A stretch of DNA of 64,000 bases from Mesorhizobium huakuii (GTDB lineage: Bacteria > Pseudomonadota > Alphaproteobacteria > Rhizobiales > Rhizobiaceae): positions 18,859-82,858 of the forward strand of contig NZ_BSNY01000029.1 in assembly GCF_030160235.1 (NCBI RefSeq), read 5' to 3'. The translations under genes were made by a program, and so were the position numbers. Below the pieces are notes generated by a model. It was not told the origin of the DNA and did not search any database. It saw only the letters and a list, made by a program, of their open reading frames with translations. This document shows positions 46,767-56,187 of this stretch, piece after piece. Each line of letters begins with the position of its first letter. Position 1 is the stretch's first letter.

Positions 46767-47656
46767 GCGCGCAGGCGGTGGCCGGGATCGTTCGCGCCGG
46801 TGGCATGCGCCAGCGTGTGCTGCGCGTCCTGCTGTTTGCAGTGCTTTGCCTCTTCTGTCTCTATTATCTAGCTCCCCTGTTCGTGATGATCACAACATCG
46901 TTGAAGCCGCTGGCGGAGATCCGGTCGGGCTCGCTGATCAGCCTGCCCAAGCAAGTGACTTTCGATGCCTGGGGCAAGGCCTGGAGCACAGCTTGCGTCG
47001 GTGTGCGCTGCAACGGGTTGAAACCCTATGTCTTGAACTCCGTGATAATGGTCGTGCCAGCGGTGCTCATCTCGACCTTCTTAGGCGCGATCAACGGATA
47101 TGCCCTTACCAAGTGGCGTTTCCGCGGGGCTGACACGATCTTTGCGATGATGCTGTTCGGCGCGTTCATCCCCTTCCAGGTCGTGCTGCTTCCGATGGCT
47201 CGCGTGCTGGGTGTGCTTGGCCTGGCAGGATCCGTTTACGGGCTCATCCTGGTTCACACAGTCTATGGGCTTGCGTTCACGACGCTATTCTTCCGAAACT
47301 TCTTCATTGGCGTTTCGGACGGCATCATCCGGGCGGCGATGATCGATGGCGCGGGCTTCTTCGGCATTTTCTTTCGCATCGTCGTGCCGATGGCGCCGCC
47401 AGCTATCGTGGTCACGGTGATCTGGCAATTCACCCAGATATGGAACGATTTCCTGTTCGGGATCGCGTTCACCGTGGGCGACAGCAATCCGGTGACGGTC
47501 GCGTTGAACAACGTGGTGAACACATCGACCGGCGTTAAGGAATACAATGTCGACATGGCGGCTGCCATCATTGCCGCGATCCCGACGCTTCTGATCTATC
47601 TGGTTGCCGGCCGATATTTCGTGCGCGGCCTCGCCGCTGGGGCAGTCAAGGGATGA
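46763..47656 (+). CDS. ABC sugar transporter permease 2
   Basis: A 297-residue MalG-type permease with six predicted transmembrane segments. The EAA loop reads GIIRAAMIDGAGFFGIFFRIVVPMA. The GTG start overlaps the preceding stop (GTGA). It forms the channel with permease 1. Confidence 0.9.
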   Translation: MSAQAVAGIVRAGGMRQRVLRVLLFAVLCLFCLYYLAPLFVMITTSLKPLAEIRSGSLISLPKQVTFDAWGKAWSTACVGVRCNGLKPYVLNSVIMVVPAVLISTFLGAINGYALTKWRFRGADTIFAMMLFGAFIPFQVVLLPMARVLGVLGLAGSVYGLILVHTVYGLAFTTLFFRNFFIGVSDGIIRAAMIDGAGFFGIFFRIVVPMAPPAIVVTVIWQFTQIWNDFLFGIAFTVGDSNPVTVALNNVVNTSTGVKEYNVDMAAAIIAAIPTLLIYLVAGRYFVRGLAAGAVKG

Positions 47657-47660
47657 CACA

Positions 47661-48767
47661 TTGGCAAAGATAGAATTGAGGAACGTGCGCAAGCTCTTCG
47701 GCTCGAACGAAGTGATAAAGGGCATTGACCTCTCGCTGCAGGAAGGCGAATTCATCGTTCTTGTCGGGCCATCCGGCTGCGGCAAGTCGACCCTGCTGAA
47801 CCTCATCGCCGGCCTCGAGACGCTGAGCGGCGGCGAAATCATCATCGGGGATGAACGCGTCAACGACATTCCGCCGCGTGACCGCGACGTCGCGATGGTT
47901 TTTCAATCCTACGCGCTCTATCCGACGAAGTCCGTGGAGGATAACATCACTTTCGGCTTGGTTACCAGGCATGTTGCAATTGCAGAGCGCGAGAGAGCGC
48001 TGGCCGACGTTGCGGCGCTTCTGCACATCGAGAAATTGCTCGATCGCAAGCCGAGCCAGCTTTCGGGAGGCCAACGCCAACGAGTTGCCATGGGACGGGC
48101 ACTGGTGCGTCATCCCGCCGTCTTTCTGTTCGACGAACCGCTTTCAAACCTTGACGCCAAGCTGCGCGTCGAGATGCGCACGGAGATCAAGAAGCTGCAT
48201 CAGCGGCTCGGCAAGACCACCGTCTATGTCACGCACGACCAGATTGAGGCGATGTCCCTGGCATCGCGCATCGCGGTCATGGACAACGGAACGATCCGGC
48301 AGTTCGGACCGCCCGAGGAGATCTATGAAAGGCCGGTCGACCTGTTCGTGGCGAGCTTCATCGGGTCGCCATCGATGAACCTGTTCAGCGGGCGCGTGAT
48401 CGAGCAGGCGGGTCTCAGGCTGCAGGTCGAGGATCGCGCGGGCACAGTCCTGTTTCCGATCCCCAAATCGCTGGAAGCGGCAGCGAGACCCCATCTGGGC
48501 GGCGAGCTCATACTCGGCCTCAGGCCAGAGGTGATCGTTCGTGAGGGCGCGCACCGGCCCGGGGCGGACACGTTTTTGTTCGAACGCGCGATTGACGTGG
48601 TCGAGCCGACTGGTCCTGACACGTTGCTGGTGTTTACGCTGGGGGGGATCGAGGCGATCGGGCGCGTCGACCCGCAGGACAAAGTGCCCGTAGGGACGAT
48701 GTTCCGGTTCGAGGTCAACATGAACCGCGCAAAGATATTCGATCCTGCAACCGGCCTTCACCTTTGA
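47661..48767 (+). CDS. ABC sugar transporter ATPase (MalK/UgpC type)
   Basis: A 368-residue ATPase. Walker A is GPSGCGKST, the Q-loop is VFQSYALYP, the signature is LSGGQRQRV, Walker B is VFLFDEPLSNLD and the switch His is in YVTHDQIEA. The C-terminal regulatory TOBE region spans about 240-368. Start is TTG at 47661 with AAGGGA upstream, four bases after the permease stop. It completes a glucose-type importer. Confidence 0.92.
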   Translation: MAKIELRNVRKLFGSNEVIKGIDLSLQEGEFIVLVGPSGCGKSTLLNLIAGLETLSGGEIIIGDERVNDIPPRDRDVAMVFQSYALYPTKSVEDNITFGLVTRHVAIAERERALADVAALLHIEKLLDRKPSQLSGGQRQRVAMGRALVRHPAVFLFDEPLSNLDAKLRVEMRTEIKKLHQRLGKTTVYVTHDQIEAMSLASRIAVMDNGTIRQFGPPEEIYERPVDLFVASFIGSPSMNLFSGRVIEQAGLRLQVEDRAGTVLFPIPKSLEAAARPHLGGELILGLRPEVIVREGAHRPGADTFLFERAIDVVEPTGPDTLLVFTLGGIEAIGRVDPQDKVPVGTMFRFEVNMNRAKIFDPATGLHL

Positions 48768-49265
48768 CATCAGGAACCTCGGCGGAGCCTACCGAAACGC
48801 TGGCGCGACAAGGCCTTGAGCTGCGTCCAGCGGCTTGGCCAAAGTGGGGGACGGTATTCGGCCCAATGGTCGACTGCACCGCTGGTTTCAACAGGTGACG
48901 TCAAGATCTCTTGCGCAACGGGACCGGCAATTGCAAAACCAGCGATCAGGGCCGATGCTGGATGCAATCCATGCAGGCTTTGACCGCGGCCTGAAGCGTG
49001 GAAACAGGTTGCTCTGAAAACTGGCGAAATGTTTGATTGTGCGTGCAATCGCAAACCGCACGTTGGCTCCGCCTATACGTCAGCCACAAGAGAGACGCGA
49101 GATTTATCTCTTAGGGTCATGATTCCAACGCTCACTTCAAAGGGATAGATTCAACGCAGTAGAATGTTCCAGAGACCCTCTTAGGCGGCATGCTCGTCTT
49201 GTCGCCAGATCCAAACTACCTTTGCCCAGCGACCAAGAAAGCGACGTGATTTCAGTCAATGGCGG
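48768..49265. other. Region without a recognised gene
   Basis: Short frames exist on both strands but none resembles a known family, and no FNR box or strong terminator was found. Confidence 0.5.
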
Positions 49266-49928
49266 TCACTTATTGAGCGCGACAACCGCGAGCCTGCTTT
49301 GGTCAACTCTTTTAAAATGCAATACTATCATGATGCTCGCCGCAGCGGCGAAGAAGCACCAGACGGAGACAAAAGCCTCCCAGTAGAGCGCGTAGGCGAC
49401 GACCAAACCCACGAGAACGATCCCTCCAAGGGCGACCACCATTCGCTGCGTCGAAAGCATCAAAGGGAGTGCGGTTCCGGCCAGATAGGCAAGCGCCACC
49501 ACGACACCATGTTTGGTCCCATTGATATAGACGATATGGCCATCCTGGATCACGGCGCCGTGTGGCCAATTAACGATGTACCAAAGGAGGTAGGTGCCGA
49601 CTCCCAGACCGGCAGCAACACAGGCCAGGATGAGCCGCCGGCGACCTTGGTCTGGCTCTATCAACATCACGGCAATGGGCGCATAGATCGGCCAGAATGC
49701 CTCAGCAAGGACAAGAAATAGAAATGCCAGCCCGGTTGAAAGCGATCCGTCTGGCGCCGCTGGGAGATTGAGCCACAACAGCCCTTCCAACCCCTGCTGC
49801 ACAGCAAAGAAAACAGGGGCCAAGGCCAGGGGCAATTCTCGCCACGTTTTGGCTCGTCGGAGTGATGCGAGCCCCATCGCCGCGGTCAGACCCGTGGTGA
49901 GAAAACTTGCCGTTGCTGAAAAGCACAT
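49266..49928 (-). CDS. DUF6629-like integral membrane protein
   Basis: A 220-residue protein that begins MCFSATASFLTTGLTAAMG, a characteristic start of the DUF6629 family. It has six or seven hydrophobic segments and two conserved-looking motifs, PVFFAVQQGLEGLLWL and WPIYAPIAVMLIE. The function is unknown. The start at 49928 is chosen because the N-terminal extension to 50120 is charged and unlike the family. Confidence 0.7.
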   Translation of the reverse strand: MCFSATASFLTTGLTAAMGLASLRRAKTWRELPLALAPVFFAVQQGLEGLLWLNLPAAPDGSLSTGLAFLFLVLAEAFWPIYAPIAVMLIEPDQGRRRLILACVAAGLGVGTYLLWYIVNWPHGAVIQDGHIVYINGTKHGVVVALAYLAGTALPLMLSTQRMVVALGGIVLVGLVVAYALYWEAFVSVWCFFAAAASIMIVLHFKRVDQSRLAVVALNK

Positions 49929-50276
49929 CGCCGTCTTTCGCCGCCCAGATCCAAGCTTGGCAGGTTTAGGTCCACTTTGCTCCATTAATCTCGAATGGTT
50001 TCGCCACCGCTTCTGCTCACTTGCAGCGTCGACCTGATCTGGGTCTGAATTGCCCCCAGGGACGGGATCCCTTTCGGTTCGGTATAAAGATTTGACTCTT
50101 CTGCGATGAGGTTCAGTCATTCGCGGCAGAATGCGAGACTACGCATATCCCAACTGCTTTGCCTTGAATCAAATCGCCCACCTGCCGAGACGTCTAGGCT
50201 GATGCTGAATTCTTTGCGCCTCGCATGCGAGCGCCGTGAGGTTGGGACATCGCCACCAGCCAGGATTGAACGAAAA

Positions 50277-51089
50277 ATGCTCGCTCCTCCCGCGATCTTC
50301 CCCATAGAGACGCACGGCCTCTCCAAGGCATTTGACCAAAACGTGGCTGTCGACCACGTTGATTTGCAGGTCCGCCAGCGCGAGATTTTCGGCCTGATCG
50401 GCCCAAACGGCGCGGGAAAATCAACGCTTATCAAGATGCTGACGACTTTGTTGCCACCAACGAGCGGCGACGCCACAGTCGCCGGATGCGATCTGCGGCG
50501 TGAAGCCCGGCAAATTCGGGCCAGCATTGGTTATGTACCGCAGCTGCTTTCGGCCGACGGAGCGCTGACTGGCTACGAAAACCTGCTGCTGTCGGCGCGA
50601 CTCTATCTCATTCCTCGCGCCGAGCGCGCGCAGCGGATCAGGGAGGCGCTGGAGATGACGGAGCTCACCGGCGCGGCGGACCGTCTGGCGCAGCACTATT
50701 CCGGCGGCATGCTGCGAAGGCTGGAGATCGCGCAAAGCACCCTGCACCGGCCGGCCCTGCTGATCATGGACGAGCCGACCGTCGGATTGGACCCGGTGGC
50801 CCGCACTGCGATCTGGAACCACGTGCGCGGTCTAAGGGATCGGTTCGGCACCACCATTCTTGTCACCACGCATGTAATGGAGGAGGTCGACGCCCTCTGC
50901 GACCGCGTTGGCATCATGCATCGCGGCCGCCTGGAGAAGGTTGGGACGCCGGCCGAGTTGAAGGCTGGTGTCGGCCCCTCGGCGACACTTGACGACGTCT
51001 TCATGGCGATCGCCGGCGGCGATGTCGAGAGCGGAGGCGACTACCGTGATGTTAGGCAGACGCGCAGGAGCGCCAGCGATCATGGCTAG
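50277..51089 (+). CDS. ABC-2 exporter ATPase (DrrA-like)
   Basis: A 270-residue ATPase. Walker A is GPNGAGKST, the signature is YSGGMLRRLE, Walker B is LLIMDEPTVGLDP and the switch His lies in LVTTHVMEE. It resembles daunorubicin-resistance and Nod factor export (NodI) ATPases. The start at 50277 is chosen because homology begins there; the ribosome-binding site is weak. The end overlaps the next gene. Confidence 0.85.
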   Translation: MLAPPAIFPIETHGLSKAFDQNVAVDHVDLQVRQREIFGLIGPNGAGKSTLIKMLTTLLPPTSGDATVAGCDLRREARQIRASIGYVPQLLSADGALTGYENLLLSARLYLIPRAERAQRIREALEMTELTGAADRLAQHYSGGMLRRLEIAQSTLHRPALLIMDEPTVGLDPVARTAIWNHVRGLRDRFGTTILVTTHVMEEVDALCDRVGIMHRGRLEKVGTPAELKAGVGPSATLDDVFMAIAGGDVESGGDYRDVRQTRRSASDHG

Positions 51090-51873
51090 GCTTGCAGAAG
51101 CAATCATGGAGTATGGTACCGAGGTTCATGCGGTGGCCGATGCGGAGATACGCAAGCTGCGGCACGATCCCAGTGAAATCCTGACACGCGCCATCCAGCC
51201 GGCTATCTGGCTTGTCTTGTTCGGTGAGGTCATGGCGCAGGTGCGCGGCATAACATCAGACAATGGCCGCTATCTCGATTTCCTGGCGCCAGGCATCCTC
51301 GCCCAAAGTGTGCTTTTCGCGGCGATCTTCTACGGCATCGCCGCAATCTGGGAGCGCGACCTTGGCGTCCTCCATCGCTACATGGTGAGCCCAGCACCCC
51401 GGAGTGCCCTCGTTCTTGGCAAGGCGCTGTCATCCGCCGTGCGCGGCCTGACGCAGGCGGTCATGGTGTATCTCCTTGCGCTTGCTCTGGGCATCGATGT
51501 CGATATCAGTCCAGTCAAGCTTCTCGGTGTGGCGTGCATGATCGCGCTCGGTTCAGGTCTCTTTTCGACCTTCTCGCTGATCATTGCCTGCATTGTTAAG
51601 ACGCGCGAGCGCTTTATGGGCATCGGACAGGTTTTGACGATGCCAATCTTCTTCGCCAGCAACGCCATCTATCCAATTGACATCATGCCCGGTTGGCTGA
51701 AGACGATTTCGCGCGCCAATCCTCTCACCTATCAAGTCGATGCCCTGCGCGCCTTGATGCTGATCGGCGGGCAGAGCAAGTTCGGCCTCGCTGTCGACTG
51801 CCTCGTTCTCGGAGCCACCTTTGTCTTTCTCGTCTTCATCGCCGCACGGCTATACCCGCGCATGACCACCTGA
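51049..51873 (+). CDS. ABC-2 exporter permease (DrrB-like)
   Basis: A 274-residue membrane protein with about six transmembrane segments and the ABC-2 motif LAPGILAQSVLFAAIFYGIA and PLTYQVDALRALML. It forms an exporter with the ATPase encoded just upstream, overlapping it by 41 bases in another frame. Substrate unknown. NodJ is a related family, but I see no nod context. Confidence 0.85.
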   Translation: MLGRRAGAPAIMARLAEAIMEYGTEVHAVADAEIRKLRHDPSEILTRAIQPAIWLVLFGEVMAQVRGITSDNGRYLDFLAPGILAQSVLFAAIFYGIAAIWERDLGVLHRYMVSPAPRSALVLGKALSSAVRGLTQAVMVYLLALALGIDVDISPVKLLGVACMIALGSGLFSTFSLIIACIVKTRERFMGIGQVLTMPIFFASNAIYPIDIMPGWLKTISRANPLTYQVDALRALMLIGGQSKFGLAVDCLVLGATFVFLVFIAARLYPRMTT

Positions 51874-51978
51874 TGGCATCGCCATGCGCTGCGCCTCGAG
51901 AGCGGGCAGTGTTGATACTCGGCCACAAGGAAATAGGGATCAACGGGTGCCGACTTTTCCTGTCGACTTCCGAGGATT

Positions 51979-53070
51979 TCATTTGAACGGTTCCGGCTGG
52001 ATGCCTTGCCTGCCTTCCCTCCGAATCATCCACAACCCCGGCAGCATGGGAAGCCATAGGGTGAAGCCGCGTAGGAGCAGCGTTGCTGCGAGGCTGCCTT
52101 CGACGCCTCCGCCCATCAGGTGGAGCATGGCCGTGCAAGTGCCTTCGAAGGTTCCCAGGCCAAGCGGAACCGGTGACAGCGTCGCCACCACGGACGCCAG
52201 CACGAAGCTGACGAAGACACCTGCAGGACCGAGCGTCATGCCAACCGCGCGCGCGACACACCACAGTGTCACTACGTCCAGCAAGAAAACGGCTAGCTGG
52301 AACGCGACCGCTTCAAAGACGACGCGCCCGTCGCGGAGCATGTCGATGTGGACCTTCTTGAGAATATCGGCGAGCCAAGCTGCCGGGCGCCAGGCGAGCA
52401 CGAACTTGGGAATGAAGCGACCCCGTGAGCGCGTCAGGGCAAGGATCGCGACGCCCAGAGAGATGATCACAGTGAAAAAGGCAATCGATAGCGATTTCCA
52501 AGCTGTGCCGAGATCGCCCATGTCCCACAAGACGATGAAGGCCAGCAAAGCGACCATGAAGTAGGCGGCATAATAGGATAGAGCCGCGACAAGCAGCGCA
52601 GTCATAGCAATCGGCGCCGGAATCCCGCGCCGTTGCAGACCGCGCACGACCATCAAAGTACCGCTGACACCTCCGGATGGCACAGCCTGGTTGACGAAGA
52701 GCTGCACCAGCGCCAGTTCCAAAAGTCCAAAGAACCAGCGTCTTTCACCGGCCCGCCTAAGCACGCCCCACCATACGCCCGAGGCGCATAGATAGGTTGC
52801 CGCTTGGCACAGGGCCGCAGCGGCGAGCCATAGCGGATCGGCGCGCCAGAGCTTGTCGATAAAGACCTCGATGTCACTGAAATGCAGCACGAAGGTGACG
52901 AGACCGGCAAGAACCAAGACCCCAAGAAGCCACCCAAGTGCAATTCCGAGCGTGAGGCCAGTCGACTTTGGACTGTCGGGAAATGAAGCGCCAGCCAAAA
53001 CTGGTGGCTGCGGTACCACAGGCTCGCCGCCACTATCGTCTGATGCCGGTTGATTTGTGCGAACGAGCAT
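51979..53070 (-). CDS. UPF0104 / lysylphosphatidylglycerol synthase-like membrane protein
   Basis: A 363-residue integral membrane protein with seven or eight transmembrane segments, including LGIALGWLLGVLVLAGLVTF and a conserved NQAVPSGGVSGTLMVVRGL motif typical of the UPF0104/AglD family. Members flip or move lipids, or form the membrane part of MprF. The start at 53070 is chosen because the upstream frame is made of a duplicated promoter and hpf remnant, not protein-coding sequence. Confidence 0.78.
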   Translation of the reverse strand: MLVRTNQPASDDSGGEPVVPQPPVLAGASFPDSPKSTGLTLGIALGWLLGVLVLAGLVTFVLHFSDIEVFIDKLWRADPLWLAAAALCQAATYLCASGVWWGVLRRAGERRWFFGLLELALVQLFVNQAVPSGGVSGTLMVVRGLQRRGIPAPIAMTALLVAALSYYAAYFMVALLAFIVLWDMGDLGTAWKSLSIAFFTVIISLGVAILALTRSRGRFIPKFVLAWRPAAWLADILKKVHIDMLRDGRVVFEAVAFQLAVFLLDVVTLWCVARAVGMTLGPAGVFVSFVLASVVATLSPVPLGLGTFEGTCTAMLHLMGGGVEGSLAATLLLRGFTLWLPMLPGLWMIRREGRQGIQPEPFK

Positions 53071-53075
53071 CAAGC

Positions 53076-53231
53076 TAAGTTTATACCTAGGCCAAAGCGC
53101 ACGCCGCCTACCAAAACCAACTGCGTCAAGGCCTTGCCAAGCTTCGATAACATCAGGCATGCTCGGATAACCATCCCGACACAAATTGGTGGCGCCATGC
53201 TGCGAAACCAGGCCTGTTGTGTGATTTCCAT
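53076..53231 (-). pseudogene. Remnant of an hpf-like gene 5' end
   Basis: The minus strand begins MEIT at the position equivalent to the start of the hpf gene at 30785, with the same upstream sequence. The next residues, QQAWFRSMAPP, resemble the IRFRGMEP of HPF, and then similarity fades. The 5' flank, including the FNR/FixK box, matches the hpf-capA promoter closely. Confidence 0.55.
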
Positions 53232-53288
53232 GACTATTCTCGCAATGAATAATCCTGACTAGGTTCCGAGCAGCGCCGAACTGATGCA

Positions 53289-53302
53289 TTGATCGGCATC
53301 AA
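53289..53302. promoter_or_regulatory. Duplicated FNR/FixK box of the hpf-capA type
   Basis: TTGATCGGCATCAA is a perfect dyad inside a 23-bp identity with 30838-30860. It could still drive the UPF0104 gene, although the distance to its start is 218 bp. Confidence 0.75.
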
Positions 53303-53501
53303 TCCCATACCCGCAACCTTGTTACATTCTTTCAAAAATCCGACGCGACGATCATCTCGGCCTTGGCAAGGCAGATTGCCGACAGGTCGTGGCAGCGCTC
53401 CAGCCCTACGTCTTGGCTTTCACGGAAATCGTCGGCCGCTTTCAGCGCAGATCTCCATCATGGGCGCGGTCCACGCAACGGTCAGGGCCATGCCTGAGCC
53501 A

Positions 53502-54179
53502 CTATTTGTCGACCGTGGAGGACGTTCCCGAGGCGACCCTGGCCTGTGCGGCGTCCATCAAGGCGATCACGTCCTGATCCCTCAATTGACGGAAGTCGCG
53601 ATAATAAAGACCAATCGCCTGGAAAAATTCAGGCTCTTCAAGGCAGATGACATCGTCGGCCTCTTTCCTCAGTTCCTCGATCGTTTCAGGCGGGGCGACA
53701 GGAACGGCCACTACTACGCTGCAGGGCTTGCGCCGTCGTAGGCTGCGGATCGCAGCCCGAACGGTTGCGCCCGTTGCGATCCCGTCGTCGACTATGATCG
53801 CGATCCGGCTCTTGACATCGACATGATGGCGATTGCCAACATAAAGACGACGCCGACGTTCGATCTCTGCGAGTTCCCTCTCGCATGACTTGTCGAACTC
53901 CGCCGCTGACACCCAGGCAAGGCGAATGACATCTTCGTTGCGCACAACGATGGGATCATCGCCGTCGACGATCGCGCCCATGGCAAGTTCGGGGTGGGTT
54001 GGCACTCCAATCTTACGCACCAGAAGCAGGTCGAGAGGAGCTTTCAGATGGGAGGCCACCTCTGCCGCCACCGGGACGCCGCCGCGGGGCAAGGCCAGTA
54101 CCACGACATTATCGCCTCGATAGCGATCAAGCGCCTTGCCCAGCCGTTTTTCTGCCTCGGAGCGATCTGCGAACGGCAT
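53502..54179 (-). CDS. Phosphoribosyltransferase-family protein
   Basis: A 225-residue PRTase-fold protein. The PRPP-binding motif is IIVDDGIATGATVRAAI, and the N-terminal half contains VLALPRGGVPVAAEVA, with KIGVPTHPELAMGAI between them. This pattern is common in stress operons paired with a dienelactone-hydrolase-like gene. The substrate is unknown. It starts 4 bp after the upstream hydrolase stop and is the third gene of an FNR-box operon. Confidence 0.85.
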   Translation of the reverse strand: MPFADRSEAEKRLGKALDRYRGDNVVVLALPRGGVPVAAEVASHLKAPLDLLLVRKIGVPTHPELAMGAIVDGDDPIVVRNEDVIRLAWVSAAEFDKSCERELAEIERRRRLYVGNRHHVDVKSRIAIIVDDGIATGATVRAAIRSLRRRKPCSVVVAVPVAPPETIEELRKEADDVICLEEPEFFQAIGLYYRDFRQLRDQDVIALMDAAQARVASGTSSTVDK

Positions 54180-54183
54180 GGGG

Positions 54184-54873
54184 TCAAGCCTCTCTGGCGT
54201 TGCGGGCGGCCGGCAAGAGGTAGCGCGTGAACCACACGCTCGCCTCGGCGACAACGGCATCGAGCGCACCAGGTTCTGGAAAAAGATGGCTCGCGCCCGG
54301 AATGACTTTCAGCTGCTTGGGACAGGTGAGACAAGCGAGCGCCGATCTGTTCAGCGCAAGAACATCCTGATCGTTGCCGCCGACAATCAGCAATGTAGGC
54401 GCACGCACCTCTTCCAGTGCAGCCGCCGCCATATCCGGTCGTCCGCCGCGCGACACAACGGCGCCTATCGTGTCTCCGAGCGCCGCAGCCGAGACGAGGG
54501 CAGCTGCAGCACCAGTACTTGCGCCAAACAATCCGACAGGAAATTTGTCCGTTCGCGGGTCCGTGAAGGTCCAATTCAACGCTGTAGTCAGGCGTTCTGC
54601 GAGCAGCGGGATGTCGAAAACATTGGATCTATCCGCCTCTTCGTCCTGCGTCAGCAAATCGAACAGCAAAGTGGCAAATCCGGCATGATTGAGGGCTTCC
54701 GCCACATAGGTGTTGCGCGGACTGAACCGGCTTGAACCGCTGCCGTGAGCGAAGGCAATGATGCCACGTGCTTGTTGCGGAATGCGCAGCGATCCGACCA
54801 ATCCAATCGGAGGGATCAAAACCTCGGCGACTTCCGCGCGATCACTGGGATACGACTTGGGACTCCTGCTCAT
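54184..54873 (-). CDS. Dienelactone-hydrolase-like alpha/beta hydrolase
   Basis: A 229-residue alpha/beta hydrolase with nucleophile Ser119 in the elbow FGASTGAAAAL (G-A-S-T-G), an oxyanion region AHGSGSS, and a C-terminal GASHLFPEPG providing the His. No signal peptide. It resembles KANL3/dienelactone hydrolase-type enzymes that accompany PRTase genes. The start overlaps the preceding stop by ATGA. Confidence 0.82.
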   Translation of the reverse strand: MSRSPKSYPSDRAEVAEVLIPPIGLVGSLRIPQQARGIIAFAHGSGSSRFSPRNTYVAEALNHAGFATLLFDLLTQDEEADRSNVFDIPLLAERLTTALNWTFTDPRTDKFPVGLFGASTGAAAALVSAAALGDTIGAVVSRGGRPDMAAAALEEVRAPTLLIVGGNDQDVLALNRSALACLTCPKQLKVIPGASHLFPEPGALDAVVAEASVWFTRYLLPAARNAREA

Positions 54874-55196
54874 CGCTTCACTCCAGGCCGGTCAGATTTC
54901 GAGACCGTTACAGAGCTTCGCGGTTGGCTGTGCTGCTTCGAGGGCGCACAATGTTGGACATCAATCGGGCCGGTGAGCGTTGCAAGTGCGACCAGAACTT
55001 GACGCAGCACGTCAGTCTCTTCAACGGACATGCCTTCATCGAGAGCGACGGCCTCTTCTTCCGCATTGTAGAGCCTCCGACGGAGGATCTCGATCTCCTG
55101 TTCCTTTGATAGCGTTGTTCGCGCCAGGACATTCTTCGGCTGACCAAAGATCGATGCCGGGTCGTTCAAGGCTTCTTCGAGATCAATCGTTGCCAT
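54870..55196 (-). CDS. Small hypothetical protein of a stress operon
   Basis: A 108-residue protein. Residues 1-75 (MATIDLEEALNDPASIFGQP, LSKEQEIEILRRRLYNAEEEAVALDEGM) resemble short conserved rhizobial proteins placed before hydrolase/PRTase pairs. The C-terminal 25 residues look poorly conserved. The function is unknown. It is the first gene of a three-gene operon with an FNR/FixK box 105 bp upstream. Confidence 0.65.
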   Translation of the reverse strand: MATIDLEEALNDPASIFGQPKNVLARTTLSKEQEIEILRRRLYNAEEEAVALDEGMSVEETDVLRQVLVALATLTGPIDVQHCAPSKQHSQPRSSVTVSKSDRPGVKR

Positions 55197-55301
55197 CGAA
55201 TTCAATCCCTGGGCGTGCGGGGACGACGCCTATCGGTCCGATGCAAGGTCCAAAAGTAGTAATCACGCGCTGCAGCTATTCACGAGACACCCAGCGCGGC
55301 A

Positions 55302-55315
55302 TTGATGTCGATCAA
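55302..55315. promoter_or_regulatory. FNR/FixK box upstream of the small-protein / hydrolase / PRTase operon
   Basis: TTGATGTCGATCAA is a perfect dyad, 105 bp before the operon's first start codon. Confidence 0.82.
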
Positions 55316-55419
55316 CGAATATGAAAAACGGAATATGAAAAACGATGCCTGCAAGATCTAACGCACAAGGCGCGGAAGTTGACGATAGACCTCGCTACGA
55401 TCACAGGTCTGCCCTTGGG

Positions 55420-56187
55420 TTACTCGGCATTCGTTCCCCAACGCCGGTGAAGAAATCGCTCCCAAGGTGAAAAAAGGATCCTGTCAGCCAGCGAACCGAT
55501 GAGCACGATCATCGCCATGGCGCCGATTACCTGATCCATCGCCTGCAACTCGCGCCCATAGTGCAGCAGTTGACCAAGGCCAAATCCCGTCAGGATGGTC
55601 ACGTAAATCTCTGCCGCCATCAGCGAACGCCACGCGAACGCCCAACCTTGCTTCATTCCGCTCACCAGGAACGGCAAGGATGCAGGCAGCATCACCCTGG
55701 TCCACAGATGCAGCCCCTGCGATCCCATGGTTCGCGCCGCGCGGGCATAGATCGGCGGAATTGTGCATGCGCCATGGTCGGTGGCGATGATAACGGACCA
55801 GACAGTTCCCATGACGACCACGAACAGCATCGCGCCTTCGGTCTGGCCGAACCACAGAAGTGCGAGGGGTACCCAACATACACTCGGCAACGTCTGGAGC
55901 CCGAGCGCTAGCGCTCCAATCGTGTCCTCCAGCATTTGTGAAGAACTGGTGAGCAACCCCAGCGGCAGTCCGATCAGCAAACCGATTGCATACCCAACCA
56001 GAAGCCGCTTCATCGTCACAAAGATCGCCTCGACAAGCGTCCCATCCAACAGAGCTCCCTGAAGATACTTAGCAACGCTCCATGGCGATGGAAACAGAAC
56101 GGGCGACCACCGCCCACTGCCAGAAGCGATGCTCCAAATTCCCAGCAACGCCATGAAAAAGAGTGAGGCGACAACAATACGCTTCAT
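55420..56187 (-). CDS. ABC transporter permease (SsuC/TauC/NrtB family)
   Basis: A 255-residue permease with six predicted transmembrane segments. The coupling loop reads ARAARTMGSQGLHLWTRVMLPASLPFLVSG, typical of sulfonate, taurine and nitrate permeases. The start overlaps the ATPase stop by ATGA. It is the third gene of an operon behind an FNR/FixK box. Confidence 0.88.
   Translation of the reverse strand: MKRIVVASLFFMALLGIWSIASGSGRWSPVLFPSPWSVAKYLQGALLDGTLVEAIFVTMKRLLVGYAIGLLIGLPLGLLTSSSQMLEDTIGALALGLQTLPSVCWVPLALLWFGQTEGAMLFVVVMGTVWSVIIATDHGACTIPPIYARAARTMGSQGLHLWTRVMLPASLPFLVSGMKQGWAFAWRSLMAAEIYVTILTGFGLGQLLHYGRELQAMDQVIGAMAMIVLIGSLADRILFSPWERFLHRRWGTNAE

Noticed and set aside
53071-53289. 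N-terminal extension of the UPF0104 frame up to 53289
   Set aside because: This stretch is a duplicate of the hpf-capA promoter and hpf start in another frame, so it is not coding for the UPF0104 protein.
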